Assembly: GCA_029210565.1 (NCBI GenBank)
Contig: JARGFQ010000001.1
Coordinates: 126,656-190,655 of the forward strand
Direction: 5' to 3'
DNA from: Bacteroidales bacterium
Lineage (GTDB): Bacteria; Bacteroidota; Bacteroidia; Bacteroidales; VadinHA17
DNA length: 64,000 nucleotides
The notes below the pieces were generated by a model. It had not been told where the DNA came from. It was given only the letters and a program-made list of their open reading frames with translations, and did no database searches. The position numbers and the translations under genes were made by a program. Numbering within the stretch: the stretch's first letter is position 1; each line of letters starts with the position of its first letter. Positions 28,594 through 36,954 of this stretch are shown here, in pieces.

Positions 28594-28615
28594 TGCACTT
28601 CTGCTGTTGACAACA

Positions 28616-28999
28616 ATGGAAAAGCTCATCTTAAAGAAAACTTCCCGGACTCCTGCAGTGAATTTTGACCCTGTCCTCGGTATATTCGAGATAAGAGGGA
28701 AGTCGATACCCGAGAATTCAACCGGGTTTTTCGGACCGCTCCTCGAGTATGTTGAAAAGTATACTGCAGAGCCGGCGGAAATCACGGTGCTGAATGTGAA
28801 ATTTGATTTTTTCAATACCAGCTCTTCCAACAGGATACACTCCCTCTTCAAAAGGTTTGAGAAACTCTACCTCAGGAATAGTGATGTTCTTATCCGCTGG
28901 TTCTGCGAGAACGGCGACGAGAACATGCGTGATGCAGGCAGGGACTTCAAGGCCATGCTGCAGGTGCCGTTTGAAATTGTGGAGGTCGATCAGCTCTGA
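28616..28999 (+). CDS. SiaC-family regulatory phosphoprotein (DUF1987)
   Basis: A 127-residue protein from the ATG at 28616. It has the DUF1987/SiaC pattern: an N-terminal strand that reads IFEIRGKSIPENSTGFFGP, then FDFFNTSSSNRI, where the Thr/Ser cluster matches the phosphorylation site of SiaC, and a C-terminal FEIVEV. In Pseudomonas SiaC is phosphorylated by SiaB, dephosphorylated by SiaA (PP2C) and controls a diguanylate cyclase. Neither partner is adjacent; a SpoIIE-type phosphatase lies 7 kb away but belongs to the hydrogenase locus. Some alternative: anti-anti-sigma-like adaptor. Confidence 0.85.
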   Translation: MEKLILKKTSRTPAVNFDPVLGIFEIRGKSIPENSTGFFGPLLEYVEKYTAEPAEITVLNVKFDFFNTSSSNRIHSLFKRFEKLYLRNSDVLIRWFCENGDENMRDAGRDFKAMLQVPFEIVEVDQL

Positions 29000-29064
29000 T
29001 TTTTTAATGATGAGGCTTCTCAAAAAAAATTTCCCTATTTTTATTTGCTGAGAATTATTCCGGA

Positions 29065-30297
29065 ATGGCTTTAAATTATATCTGGATCGCCTTTTTCCTG
29101 CTGGGTTTTGTCTTTGCCCTGGTGCAGCTTATCTTCTTTGGTGATACTGAGATCTTCAACAGGATAGTAGATTCCACCTTCTCAAGTGCCAGAACCGGTT
29201 TCGAGATCTCTCTCGGGCTCACAGGTGTGCTCACTCTCTGGATGGGGTTGATGCGGGTAGGAGAGAAGGGTGGTGCCGTGACGCTTCTTTCCAGGGCTAT
29301 CGGACCCTTCTTCCGCAAGCTCTTTCCCAAACTGCCTGCCGACAGTCCTGCCAACGGCTCCATGATGCTCAATGTTGCCGCCAACATGCTGGGACTCGAC
29401 AATGCCGCCACTCCTATGGGTCTCAAGGCGATGAAGGAGCTGCAGGAACATAACCCCGACAAGGAGGTGGCATCCGATCCGATGATCATGTTCCTGGTGC
29501 TGAATGCCTCAGGCCTCTGCCTCATCCCCGTCACAATAATGGTTTACAGGGCACAGCTTGGCGCCGCCAATCCTGCCGATGTCTTCATACCGATACTGAT
29601 ATCAACCTTCGTTGCCACACTGGCCGGCATGATCAGCGTGGCCATCGCCCAGAAGATAAACCTCCTGAACAGGGTGGTGCTCGCATACCTGGGAGGTCTG
29701 GCAGCCATAATCGTGGGTATAGTCTGGTATTTCAGTACGCTGCCGCAGGATAAGATCAATACCATCTCAACATTTGCTGCCAACTTCATCCTCTTCGGCA
29801 TCATCACCGCATTCATAGTGATGGCTATGGTTAAGAAGGTCAACGTTTATGAGACCTTCATTGAAGGAGCGAAGGACGGATTCAAGACCGCTATTACTAT
29901 CATTCCCTACCTTGTGGCCATACTTGTAGCCATAGGTGTCTTCAGGGCCTCAGGTGCCATGGACCTGCTCGTTGACGGCATCACCGCCATGGTGGCATGG
30001 ATGGGCCTCGATACCGCCTTCACGGAAGCGCTGCCCACTGCCCTGATGAAACCGCTGAGCGGCAGCGGCTCGCGGGGGATGATGATTGACGCCATGACTA
30101 TTCACGGTGCCGACTCGTTCGTCGGCCGGCTGGCATGCTGCCTGCAGGGTTCCACCGATACGGTTTTCTATGTGCTTGCCGTCTACTTCGGCTCGGTAGG
30201 CATCAAGAATTCAAGGTATGCAGTGATTTGCGGACTGACAGCAGATATTGTTGGTACCATCACCGCCATCTTCATAGCGTACCTCTTCTTCGGTTAG
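29065..30297 (+). CDS. Nucleoside recognition (Gate) domain membrane protein, SpmA-SpmB-like fusion
   Basis: A 410-residue inner-membrane protein with about ten hydrophobic segments and two Gate domains. The first half contains NVAANMLGLDNAATPMGLKA, typical of SpmA; the second half GSGSRGMMIDAM and CLQGSTDTVFYVLAVYFGSV, typical of SpmB. In spore formers these two proteins are separate; fusion is common in Bacteroidota, which do not sporulate, so the transported or sensed ligand is unknown. It stands 65 bases after the SiaC-like gene. The downstream gap 30298-30543 shows no gene or strong hairpin. Confidence 0.85.
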   Translation: MALNYIWIAFFLLGFVFALVQLIFFGDTEIFNRIVDSTFSSARTGFEISLGLTGVLTLWMGLMRVGEKGGAVTLLSRAIGPFFRKLFPKLPADSPANGSMMLNVAANMLGLDNAATPMGLKAMKELQEHNPDKEVASDPMIMFLVLNASGLCLIPVTIMVYRAQLGAANPADVFIPILISTFVATLAGMISVAIAQKINLLNRVVLAYLGGLAAIIVGIVWYFSTLPQDKINTISTFAANFILFGIITAFIVMAMVKKVNVYETFIEGAKDGFKTAITIIPYLVAILVAIGVFRASGAMDLLVDGITAMVAWMGLDTAFTEALPTALMKPLSGSGSRGMMIDAMTIHGADSFVGRLACCLQGSTDTVFYVLAVYFGSVGIKNSRYAVICGLTADIVGTITAIFIAYLFFG

Positions 30298-30543
30298 TGC
30301 CTGATATGCCCAGTAGCAGACTGTCAGCAGCAGGATAACACCTGTTCTCAGGAGCAACCTCGTATCAGATCTCAGGCGCCGGCTCATGCCAGTGCAGGAG
30401 CCGGGTTGCGAAAGATTTAAGAATCCAGATTAAGCCAATTTCCAGGAGCTCTCCCACACAAGATCTCATATGTCAGCCTGTGCTGGTTTTCAGAAGCCAG
30501 ATCACGGGATTCAGAAGAGTAGCCTCCCGGTAACCTTCCGGAG

Positions 30544-31635
30544 TTATCTCACGGCAATCTCCCGGAGCACCCTGTGGTGTTCCTCGCTGAGCGACTCGTA
30601 ATTGAACCAGCATATTCCCGCTGCCCCGTTATCCATTGAGACGTTAACGGCCTCACTGAGCCTGTCGGGAGGCAGCGCCGGCACAAATAGCCCCGCATAG
30701 AGCGGCGCCCTGCCCTTCAGGTCTTCCACACCCCTGGCAACGGCGCTGCCTATCCATGGTATCTCTTCGTTGTAGAAACTGTGGTAGATCATCGGGAAGA
30801 AAGCGTCAAGATTCCACTCGGCCCAATCCTGCCTGCATATCATCCTCGATATCTCAGGGTACGGGAAGACGGCGGCGGTGAGCATCTTACGGGGATGGTC
30901 ACTGCGAACCCTCTCTGCCAGGCGGTTTACGAAGCGCGTTACACTGTCCCAGCGGTACCTGCGCCATTCCTTACTCTGTGTAGGGTCTTCCAGTGACCGG
31001 ATGTCGATACCGCTCTCTGCGAGAAACTTCTTCCTGCAGGTGTCACAGTAGCAGAAGTCGAACTCAGGGTATTCACGGTCCTGTACAAGGTTGTATTTCT
31101 TCCAGAGACCCACGGGCAGTATCACATCGACGTACCTGATGTAGTCGAGGTGTACTCCCCTGAGACCCTTTATTTGCATCAATGACAGCACCTCATTCTC
31201 GACATACTGGCATACCTCCTCCTTTGAAGGACAGACCCACTGGTAATGATCTACATAGGGGCGCATATCAAGGCATGAGTCGCCGTTGCGACTTACCGTG
31301 TACCAGTCGGGGTGCTTCCTGGCTTCCTCATCCCAGGCACGGTTCAGGGTTATGATCCAGGCATGGATATCGATGCCGTGTTTTTCAGCCTGGGGGATAA
31401 TGCGTCGGTAAATATCTGCCGGTGCGCGCAGATGCAGCCCACTGATTTTTGCCTTTTTGAGCCTGGTGAAGATGGTGTTCCACTCATCGTCACTCTCCTC
31501 CCGGGCGGTGAGCCAGGCCCAGTTGAGGGGCAATCCACCCTGCTGCCGTGATGATGAGCAGCCAGGCAGTGCTGACATCAGAGTTATTCCGGCAGTTGAC
31601 AGGGCGAGGTTCCTTACAAATTCTCTCTTTTTCAC
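30544..31635 (-). CDS. Putative glycoside hydrolase (GHL10/DUF187-like TIM barrel), exported lipoprotein
   Basis: A 363-residue protein. The N-terminus MKKREFVRNLALSTAGITLM looks like a relaxed twin-arginine or Sec signal and ends in a lipobox (ALPGC, Cys 26). The body is a TIM-barrel of the GHL10/UPF0748 type: HAWIITLNRAWDEEARKHPD, then GLRGVHLDYIRYVD, the conserved strand with acidic residues that is the family hallmark, and FFPMIYHSFYN. Family members act on cell-wall or surface glycans, but few are characterised. The start codon and signal are consistent. Function assignment is at fold level only. Confidence 0.75.
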   Translation of the reverse strand: MKKREFVRNLALSTAGITLMSALPGCSSSRQQGGLPLNWAWLTAREESDDEWNTIFTRLKKAKISGLHLRAPADIYRRIIPQAEKHGIDIHAWIITLNRAWDEEARKHPDWYTVSRNGDSCLDMRPYVDHYQWVCPSKEEVCQYVENEVLSLMQIKGLRGVHLDYIRYVDVILPVGLWKKYNLVQDREYPEFDFCYCDTCRKKFLAESGIDIRSLEDPTQSKEWRRYRWDSVTRFVNRLAERVRSDHPRKMLTAAVFPYPEISRMICRQDWAEWNLDAFFPMIYHSFYNEEIPWIGSAVARGVEDLKGRAPLYAGLFVPALPPDRLSEAVNVSMDNGAAGICWFNYESLSEEHHRVLREIAVR

Positions 31636-31668
31636 GGGTGTTATTTATAGGTTATTGCCAATACAGGA

Positions 31669-32367
31669 CTATTTCCTGAGTCTCTGCCGTATTTTTCTGA
31701 ATTCCGGGATGATGCTGCCCAGAAGCTCATAGTACTCCCTGCCGTGGTTGTGATGCACGAGGTGGCAGAGCTCGTGGATGATAACATAGTCGATCAGCTC
31801 CGGCTCCTTCTTTATCAGCTCACGGTTAAACCAGATCGCAGCGTTGTTGTGGCAGGTGCCCCACCGCCGCTTCATCTTCCGGACACTGACCGTCCGGGGT
31901 TCAGGCAGTTTTGCATGGTGGATGGCAGCCAGTTCCCAGGTACGTTTTGGAAAGAAAGCCTTTGCCTGCTGATGATACCATGCATCAGTCAGTGCCGTGA
32001 TCTTCTCCCGGGAGGTATCCCCGGAGAGGGTGAGCTGCAGTGTTTCATCCTTCATAACGGCCCTGTTTCTGCCGCCTGCAATGATCTTCACAGTGATATC
32101 CTTCCCCATGAATGGTATCACGCTGCCGTCGGTTATCATCTCCGGCGCAGCGGCGGGAGCGATATCCCTGAGGCTGGCCAGGTGCCTCTCAATCCAGCGG
32201 CTCTTCTGATTTACGAACTGCATCAGCAGAGCGACGGGCACATACCAGGGTGCCCTTATCAACAGCGTGCCCCCGGGCCTGACATAGAGAGCCACCGTAC
32301 GCCGTGATGATCTGACAATGTCAACGGGGATCTCCTCAGATGCGATTGTGACCGTTCTCTTCTTCAT
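31669..32367 (-). CDS. YgjP-like zinc metallopeptidase (SprT-like, DUF45)
   Basis: A 232-residue protein of the YgjP/DUF45 family. The zinc motif HELCHLVHHNHG lies near residues 195-206, followed by the FRKIRQRL tail. The conserved RRWGTCHNNAAIWFNREL precedes it. These proteins are often found near restriction-modification genes or alone, and their physiological role is not established. Here it sits 14 bases after the stop-facing end of an M28 peptidase gene on the same strand, so the two may be cotranscribed. Confidence 0.85.
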   Translation of the reverse strand: MKKRTVTIASEEIPVDIVRSSRRTVALYVRPGGTLLIRAPWYVPVALLMQFVNQKSRWIERHLASLRDIAPAAAPEMITDGSVIPFMGKDITVKIIAGGRNRAVMKDETLQLTLSGDTSREKITALTDAWYHQQAKAFFPKRTWELAAIHHAKLPEPRTVSVRKMKRRWGTCHNNAAIWFNRELIKKEPELIDYVIIHELCHLVHHNHGREYYELLGSIIPEFRKIRQRLRK

Positions 32368-32381
32368 CGAGGGTTAAAAGG

Positions 32382-33968
32382 CTATTGCTGCCTCTTCCTG
32401 TCTTTCTCAAGCCTTTCGGCTGCAGTGGCGACTTTGTAACCGGTGTGGAACCCGGCCCTGGAAACCTTGACAAGCTTGTCAAAATCGATGAACTCGAAAT
32501 CATCCGCAGGCTTGTGATAATCGGTGTGAAGACCGGTGAAAAAGAAGAGTACCGGGATGCCCTTGCGGAAGAAGGGGTAGTGATCCGACCCGGAGAAGTG
32601 ATCTCCCTTCCCTTCGTCGATCATATGGATAGCGGATTCGTCGCATGACTCCATAGCCATTGAGACAAGCTGACGGCAATCGTCGCCCGAGATGACCTTG
32701 ATGGTATCAGGGCCGGTGATGTCAAAGCGGCCGTTCGACGATGCTCCCCTGTCGGTCTCACGCTTCGATCTCCCAATCATGTCAAAGTTGATGGCAGCCA
32801 CGGTCTTGTTAAGCGGCCAGAGGGGGTTTTCTGCATAGTATGATGAACCGTGCAATCCCTCCTCCTCGCCGGTAGTCCAGAAAAAGACCAGGCTTCTTGC
32901 CGGTCTCTTCTCCATCGCAGCGAAGGCAGATGCAATGTTGAGCAGGCCCACGCTGCCGGAGGCGTTGTCATTAGCCCCGTTGTAGATGTTGCCTGCCAGG
33001 TCTTTGCCGACGTGGTCATAATGGGCAGAGAAAAGCACTGCCTCATCCCTGAGGATTGGATCGGAGCCTTCCAGATAACCTATAATATTATTGCTTGTTA
33101 CTGTATCTTTGGTCACGTTTATACGCACGCTGGCCTTCAGATCGGGGATAACGAAAGAGGCCGGTCTTTTTGTCGCTGCTATACTGTCCTGCAGCTGCGT
33201 GAGGGTCAGTCCCGACCTGCCCAGTATCAGGTCAGCCGTTGCAGCAGTGATCGTATAGGCATTGAGTGCGAAGCTGAAGAGCTGTTTTCTGAAGAGAGGT
33301 GTAAGCTGGTATGAGCCGCCCATGGATAGCAGGTCAGAAGAGACGTTACCGCCGAGAGCCGGATCAGCAACAAAGAGTATTGCTTTGGCTTTCTGCATCA
33401 TGATCATGGGCAGCTTGCGCGCCTCATTCATCTCGCTGATACCGCTCTCCGGGTCCGGCATGCCGCTGCCGCGGAGCTCCGGGTTCCTGGTCATAATGAT
33501 AACAATGCGACCGTTGAGACTGATATCTGCAAAGTCGTTGTATTTCTCTTCACTATTCATGTAACCGTAACCGGCGAAGACCACCTCCCCGCTGACGTCA
33601 ACGGTGTCTCCCGGCGCCATTAACGGCAGGGCAGCCGTTGAATGAAGGAGCGTGCCTGTACTGTCAGATATCGTTATGGTCGATTCCCCTGGGATGGGTG
33701 TGACACGCAGATACACCAGCGGCTGGAAGAGATTGGCACACCGCGGCATGGGTTTCAGTCCGATCTCCAGGGCCCGGGAGCTGAGCCAGGCGGCGGCGGC
33801 ATCATTGCCATCACTGCCTGTCCTTCTTCCCTCAAGAGAGTCAGAGGAGAGATATCTCATATGCTCTTCCGACAATTTACGGGTGATGACATCAAGGGCC
33901 TGTTTCTGTGAAAAACCAGGAAGGGCCGCCATAAGGGCAGCCAGTACGATCAGAGGTTTAAGTCGCAT
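32382..33968 (-). CDS. M28-family metallopeptidase with PA domain, secreted
   Basis: A 528-residue protein with signal peptide (residues 1-20, ending GFSQ). A PA-type insert (GEVVFAGYGYMNSEEKYND, residues 130-215) interrupts the catalytic fold. Co-catalytic zinc residues are visible in FSAHYDHVG, NGANDNASGS, TTGEEEGLHGS, NFDMIGRS and TDYHKPADD. Members are aminopeptidases, often acting on peptides in the periplasm. The gene ends 14 bases before the YgjP-like gene starts. Confidence 0.92.
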   Translation of the reverse strand: MRLKPLIVLAALMAALPGFSQKQALDVITRKLSEEHMRYLSSDSLEGRRTGSDGNDAAAAWLSSRALEIGLKPMPRCANLFQPLVYLRVTPIPGESTITISDSTGTLLHSTAALPLMAPGDTVDVSGEVVFAGYGYMNSEEKYNDFADISLNGRIVIIMTRNPELRGSGMPDPESGISEMNEARKLPMIMMQKAKAILFVADPALGGNVSSDLLSMGGSYQLTPLFRKQLFSFALNAYTITAATADLILGRSGLTLTQLQDSIAATKRPASFVIPDLKASVRINVTKDTVTSNNIIGYLEGSDPILRDEAVLFSAHYDHVGKDLAGNIYNGANDNASGSVGLLNIASAFAAMEKRPARSLVFFWTTGEEEGLHGSSYYAENPLWPLNKTVAAINFDMIGRSKRETDRGASSNGRFDITGPDTIKVISGDDCRQLVSMAMESCDESAIHMIDEGKGDHFSGSDHYPFFRKGIPVLFFFTGLHTDYHKPADDFEFIDFDKLVKVSRAGFHTGYKVATAAERLEKDRKRQQ

Positions 33969-33998
33969 GGTCTTGAAAAAAAGTGATAGACAAAGGTA

Positions 33999-35201
33999 CT
34001 AATTTGTTCGGTCGGATGTCAGTGTCAGTATAACAATTTCCGGCGGCATGAAAAATCTGCCAGACATGCCCATGCTGCCCAGCCCGGTTGTGACGTAGAG
34101 AAAACTGTCACCGAACCTGTGGAGCCCCTTCCAGTTTTCATGGAATTCTGCTGCCGGCGACCAGCCTCCTCCCGGAAGGCCGGCCTGCAGACCGTGGGTG
34201 TGCCCTGAGACCGTCAGGTCAGGCATGCGTCCGGTGACCGATGTGAGAAGCCATCCTGCCGGGTCATGCAGCAGGAGTATGGTGAAGAGCGAGTCGGATA
34301 TAGGACCCAGAGCCTTATCAAAATCTCCGTAACTCATGTCGAGGCGGTGACCGTGGGTGACTACGCCTGCAACGGCCAGCGACGTACCGTTGTGATTTAT
34401 GATCACTGCTGTGTCCCGCAGGAGGGTGTACCCCGATGCTTCTGTCTTCTTCTTCAGCATCTCACTGCAGGCTGCTCCGTAATTTTCGTCGTATTCAGGA
34501 TAATAGGTTCCGTCGTCATGGTTGCCTTCAACGGCAAAGGCTCCGTAGACCGCGCGTGCCTTACGCAGGATGGTGTCACTCTCACCGAACTCCTGCCAGC
34601 TGTAGGTGATGAAATCTCCCGTATTCATCAGGAGGTCGGGCTCTTCAGCCGTGACGGAATTCATTGCCCTCTCGAGCTTCCGGTAATGGCCGTGCCAGGA
34701 TGAGACGTGCAGGTCGGAGACAAGGGCGATCTTCAGGCCCTCAAGTGTCGGGTCAAGGCCCGGAATCGGAATCTCTGTCCTGACGGTTTTGATGTTCAGC
34801 CTCTGACGGAAATGGGCATCAGCCACAACAATGGTCATCAAAAGGAAAATCGATATGAGAACCGGTCCTCTCCACCTCACTTTCTTCTTTGCAATGAGGA
34901 AGGCCATGCCGGCAGCGAGCAACGTAAAGAGGGAGGCCGTGGCGGTGACCAGCAGCAGCAGGGCCATACTGCCCATGACAATCTGCCTGTAGGCGTCTGC
35001 AGGCCCGTAGGGGATAGCACCACGCAGTGTCAGGGCGACGAAGAGATAAATGAAGACGCCTGACAGTGCTGCCTTTACTGCCAGAACCGTATACTTTACC
35101 AGCCTGTTTCTTCCCCTGAGCTCCTGAATCAGCACGATCCATAGAAAGAGATCGGCAAGCAGCAATATGAGATAAAAGAGCATCATTAAGATTTTCAACA
35201 A
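33999..35201 (-). CDS. Membrane-anchored metallophosphoesterase (YkuE/YaeI-like)
   Basis: A 400-residue protein with four N-terminal hydrophobic segments (residues 1-125) and a calcineurin-like phosphoesterase domain. All metal-ligand blocks are present: ALVSDLHVSSWHGH, NTGDFITYSW, EGNHDDGTYYPE, and ILLLHDP then SGHTHGLQAG. Related proteins hydrolyse phosphodiesters such as UDP-diacylglucosamine or lipid intermediates on the membrane; no substrate is assigned. It ends 30 bases before the M28 peptidase gene on the same strand. Confidence 0.88.
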   Translation of the reverse strand: MLKILMMLFYLILLLADLFLWIVLIQELRGRNRLVKYTVLAVKAALSGVFIYLFVALTLRGAIPYGPADAYRQIVMGSMALLLLVTATASLFTLLAAGMAFLIAKKKVRWRGPVLISIFLLMTIVVADAHFRQRLNIKTVRTEIPIPGLDPTLEGLKIALVSDLHVSSWHGHYRKLERAMNSVTAEEPDLLMNTGDFITYSWQEFGESDTILRKARAVYGAFAVEGNHDDGTYYPEYDENYGAACSEMLKKKTEASGYTLLRDTAVIINHNGTSLAVAGVVTHGHRLDMSYGDFDKALGPISDSLFTILLLHDPAGWLLTSVTGRMPDLTVSGHTHGLQAGLPGGGWSPAAEFHENWKGLHRFGDSFLYVTTGLGSMGMSGRFFMPPEIVILTLTSDRTN

Positions 35202-35259
35202 AAGTAATTTTTAAGCGGCAATCCGGTTCCCGCTATGCTATTTGGCATAAATTTGAAGC

Positions 35260-35679
35260 ATGATCACCGTTGAGCTGATATCAGGGGGCAGCGATTCGCT
35301 GAAAGTGACATATGTTGTTATCGCTGCACAGTACAGGGAGGGCTGGCTCTTCGTGCGTCACCGCCGCAGGGGAGGCTTTGAGCTTCCGGCAGGTCACTCT
35401 GACGACGGAGAAGAGAGCCTCGCGGCCGCAGTGAGGGAGCTGACCGAGGAGACAGGCGCCAGGGATTTCATAATGGAGCCGGTTTCATACTACTCTGTCG
35501 ACAGCGGTTCAGGGAGACAATTCGGCAGGCTCTTCTATGCCGAGGTGCAGTCGCTGGGAGAGATCGTCGACACTGCTGAGGTGGCAAGAGTCAGGGTCTT
35601 CCGGCGGATGCCGCGTAAACTTTCACTTCCGGAGGTAATGTCATTCCTCTTCAGGGTGGCGAGGCAACATGCCGGCTGA
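35260..35679 (+). CDS. NUDIX hydrolase
   Basis: A 139-residue protein with a complete NUDIX box, residues 46-68, reading GHSDDGEESLAAAV then RELTEETGA (GX5EX7REUXEEXGU). The 7-strand fold precedes and follows it. It hydrolyses a nucleoside diphosphate linked to another moiety; the substrate is not evident. It is transcribed divergently from the phosphoesterase gene with a 58-base gap. Immediately after its stop lies a dispersed intergenic repeat. Confidence 0.9.
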   Translation: MITVELISGGSDSLKVTYVVIAAQYREGWLFVRHRRRGGFELPAGHSDDGEESLAAAVRELTEETGARDFIMEPVSYYSVDSGSGRQFGRLFYAEVQSLGEIVDTAEVARVRVFRRMPRKLSLPEVMSFLFRVARQHAG

Positions 35680-35691
35680 CTACTGCCAACT

Positions 35692-35735
35692 CCCTGATTT
35701 GACTGCAGACTGCCGACTGAAGACTGAGGACTGCC
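35692..35735 (+). repeat. Dispersed intergenic repeat, copy 1
   Basis: A 44-base sequence built of CTGATTTGACTGC and GACTGAAGACTGAGGACTGCC-like words. The same sequence, lacking seven bases (AGACTGC) and with one other difference, occurs in inverted orientation at 61421-61460. Both copies lie at the 3' end of a gene. Confidence 0.75.
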
Positions 35736-35742
35736 TTAAGCA

Positions 35743-36954
35743 TCAGATATAATCAATACTGACCAGCTTCAGCCACTTATCCTCGAGTAAGAGAGCAATG
35801 CGCTTTACCACCGTGCGGCGTATCTCCAGGTCGACGGGAAGGGTGGGGTCCTGGTGTGCAACGTTGATGCGGGTGCCGACCAGGAAGTTGATCTCGTCAC
35901 TCTCCATGATCATCTTCACGATCTTGTCTGCCGGTCCCTTTCCCAGTCTGACACTGTTTTTATAACCTTTGAGAAGCTCATTCACCTTCTGAAGGGTGAG
36001 TATTCCCTCGGTCACCAGGTCAATGCCCTCCATGAAACTCTCAGGGGGAAGGTCGGGGTCCTCAAAGATCAGCTCGTCAACGATCTTGCGGTTGAGCTCC
36101 CTGGCAACGATGTCGGCGGTCGTGCCTCCGCACAGTATTACTCTGCCGTAATAACCGCTGACCTTAGCTGCCAGATCACTATCCTTCTCCTCATCATAGG
36201 GCGGCCCTGAGCAGATCAGCAACTTGCGCGGTTCCCTGAAATAGAGTATGGCGCACGAGATGTCATCCTTAGCCTCATAGCTGTCATGCTTGTAGGCCAT
36301 TGAGACAATCTTTCCTGCCAGGGCGGAGGCGGAGATGGAGGCTTCGCCGGAGACCAGCGAGGCAGCATACTGCTGAACGTTATCGCGCTCCCAGCCCAGG
36401 GGCCAGGCGTCACTGCCCATGCCGCTCTGGGCCACGCCGTCGGAGAGAAGTATAATCCTGTCCTCCTTGGCAGGGTAGAAGGTACACTTGTGCAGCTTCT
36501 TGCCGGCATTGATACCCTTGTCAAGCACCACCTCCTTCCAGTCAGGTTCAAAGGGCTGGTTGCCACGCAGGATGATGCATGTAGGATTGTCATACTCAAG
36601 TATGTTGGCGCGGCCGTCACTCTCAATATCCACAATGGAGAAGGTGGCGTAGCTGATCTTTCTCTCGGAACATACCGGCAGGGTGTTCATGATGATCTCC
36701 GCAATACGGTCGGGCTCCTTGTGCTCACGGGTGAAGTTGAGGGCCATGGTAGAGGTGAGTGTGGCCAGTATGTTGGCCTTGACGCCGTGACCCATGCCGT
36801 CAGAGAGGACGGTGATGATGCGGTTCTCCTCACGCACGTTCTCCGAGAGGAAGACATCGCCGCAGATGCGCTCACCGTGATGGTTGCGCTGCTGGCTGTT
36901 TACCTCTATGAAAAATTCTCTCTCCATCTTCGGGTGCATGCTAACCGGTGTCAC
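35743..36954 (-). CDS. SpoIIE/PP2C-type phosphatase linked to sensory hydrogenase
   Basis: A 403-residue protein. Residues about 25-245 are a SpoIIE-like PP2C domain with the metal-binding motifs VLSDGMGHG, ILLLSDGVAQSG and KDDISCAI. Residues 250-403 form an additional domain (RKLLICSGPPYDEE, RVILCGGTTADIVARELN) not recognised, seen elsewhere in phosphatases linked to sensory [FeFe]-hydrogenases. First Met at 36954 overlaps the sensor gene by 14 bases; Met6 at 36939 would abut it instead. Direct coupling to the PAS-containing hydrogenase sensor suggests that the redox or H2 signal is passed to a phosphoserine protein. Confidence 0.85.
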   Translation of the reverse strand: MTPVSMHPKMEREFFIEVNSQQRNHHGERICGDVFLSENVREENRIITVLSDGMGHGVKANILATLTSTMALNFTREHKEPDRIAEIIMNTLPVCSERKISYATFSIVDIESDGRANILEYDNPTCIILRGNQPFEPDWKEVVLDKGINAGKKLHKCTFYPAKEDRIILLSDGVAQSGMGSDAWPLGWERDNVQQYAASLVSGEASISASALAGKIVSMAYKHDSYEAKDDISCAILYFREPRKLLICSGPPYDEEKDSDLAAKVSGYYGRVILCGGTTADIVARELNRKIVDELIFEDPDLPPESFMEGIDLVTEGILTLQKVNELLKGYKNSVRLGKGPADKIVKMIMESDEINFLVGTRINVAHQDPTLPVDLEIRRTVVKRIALLLEDKWLKLVSIDYI

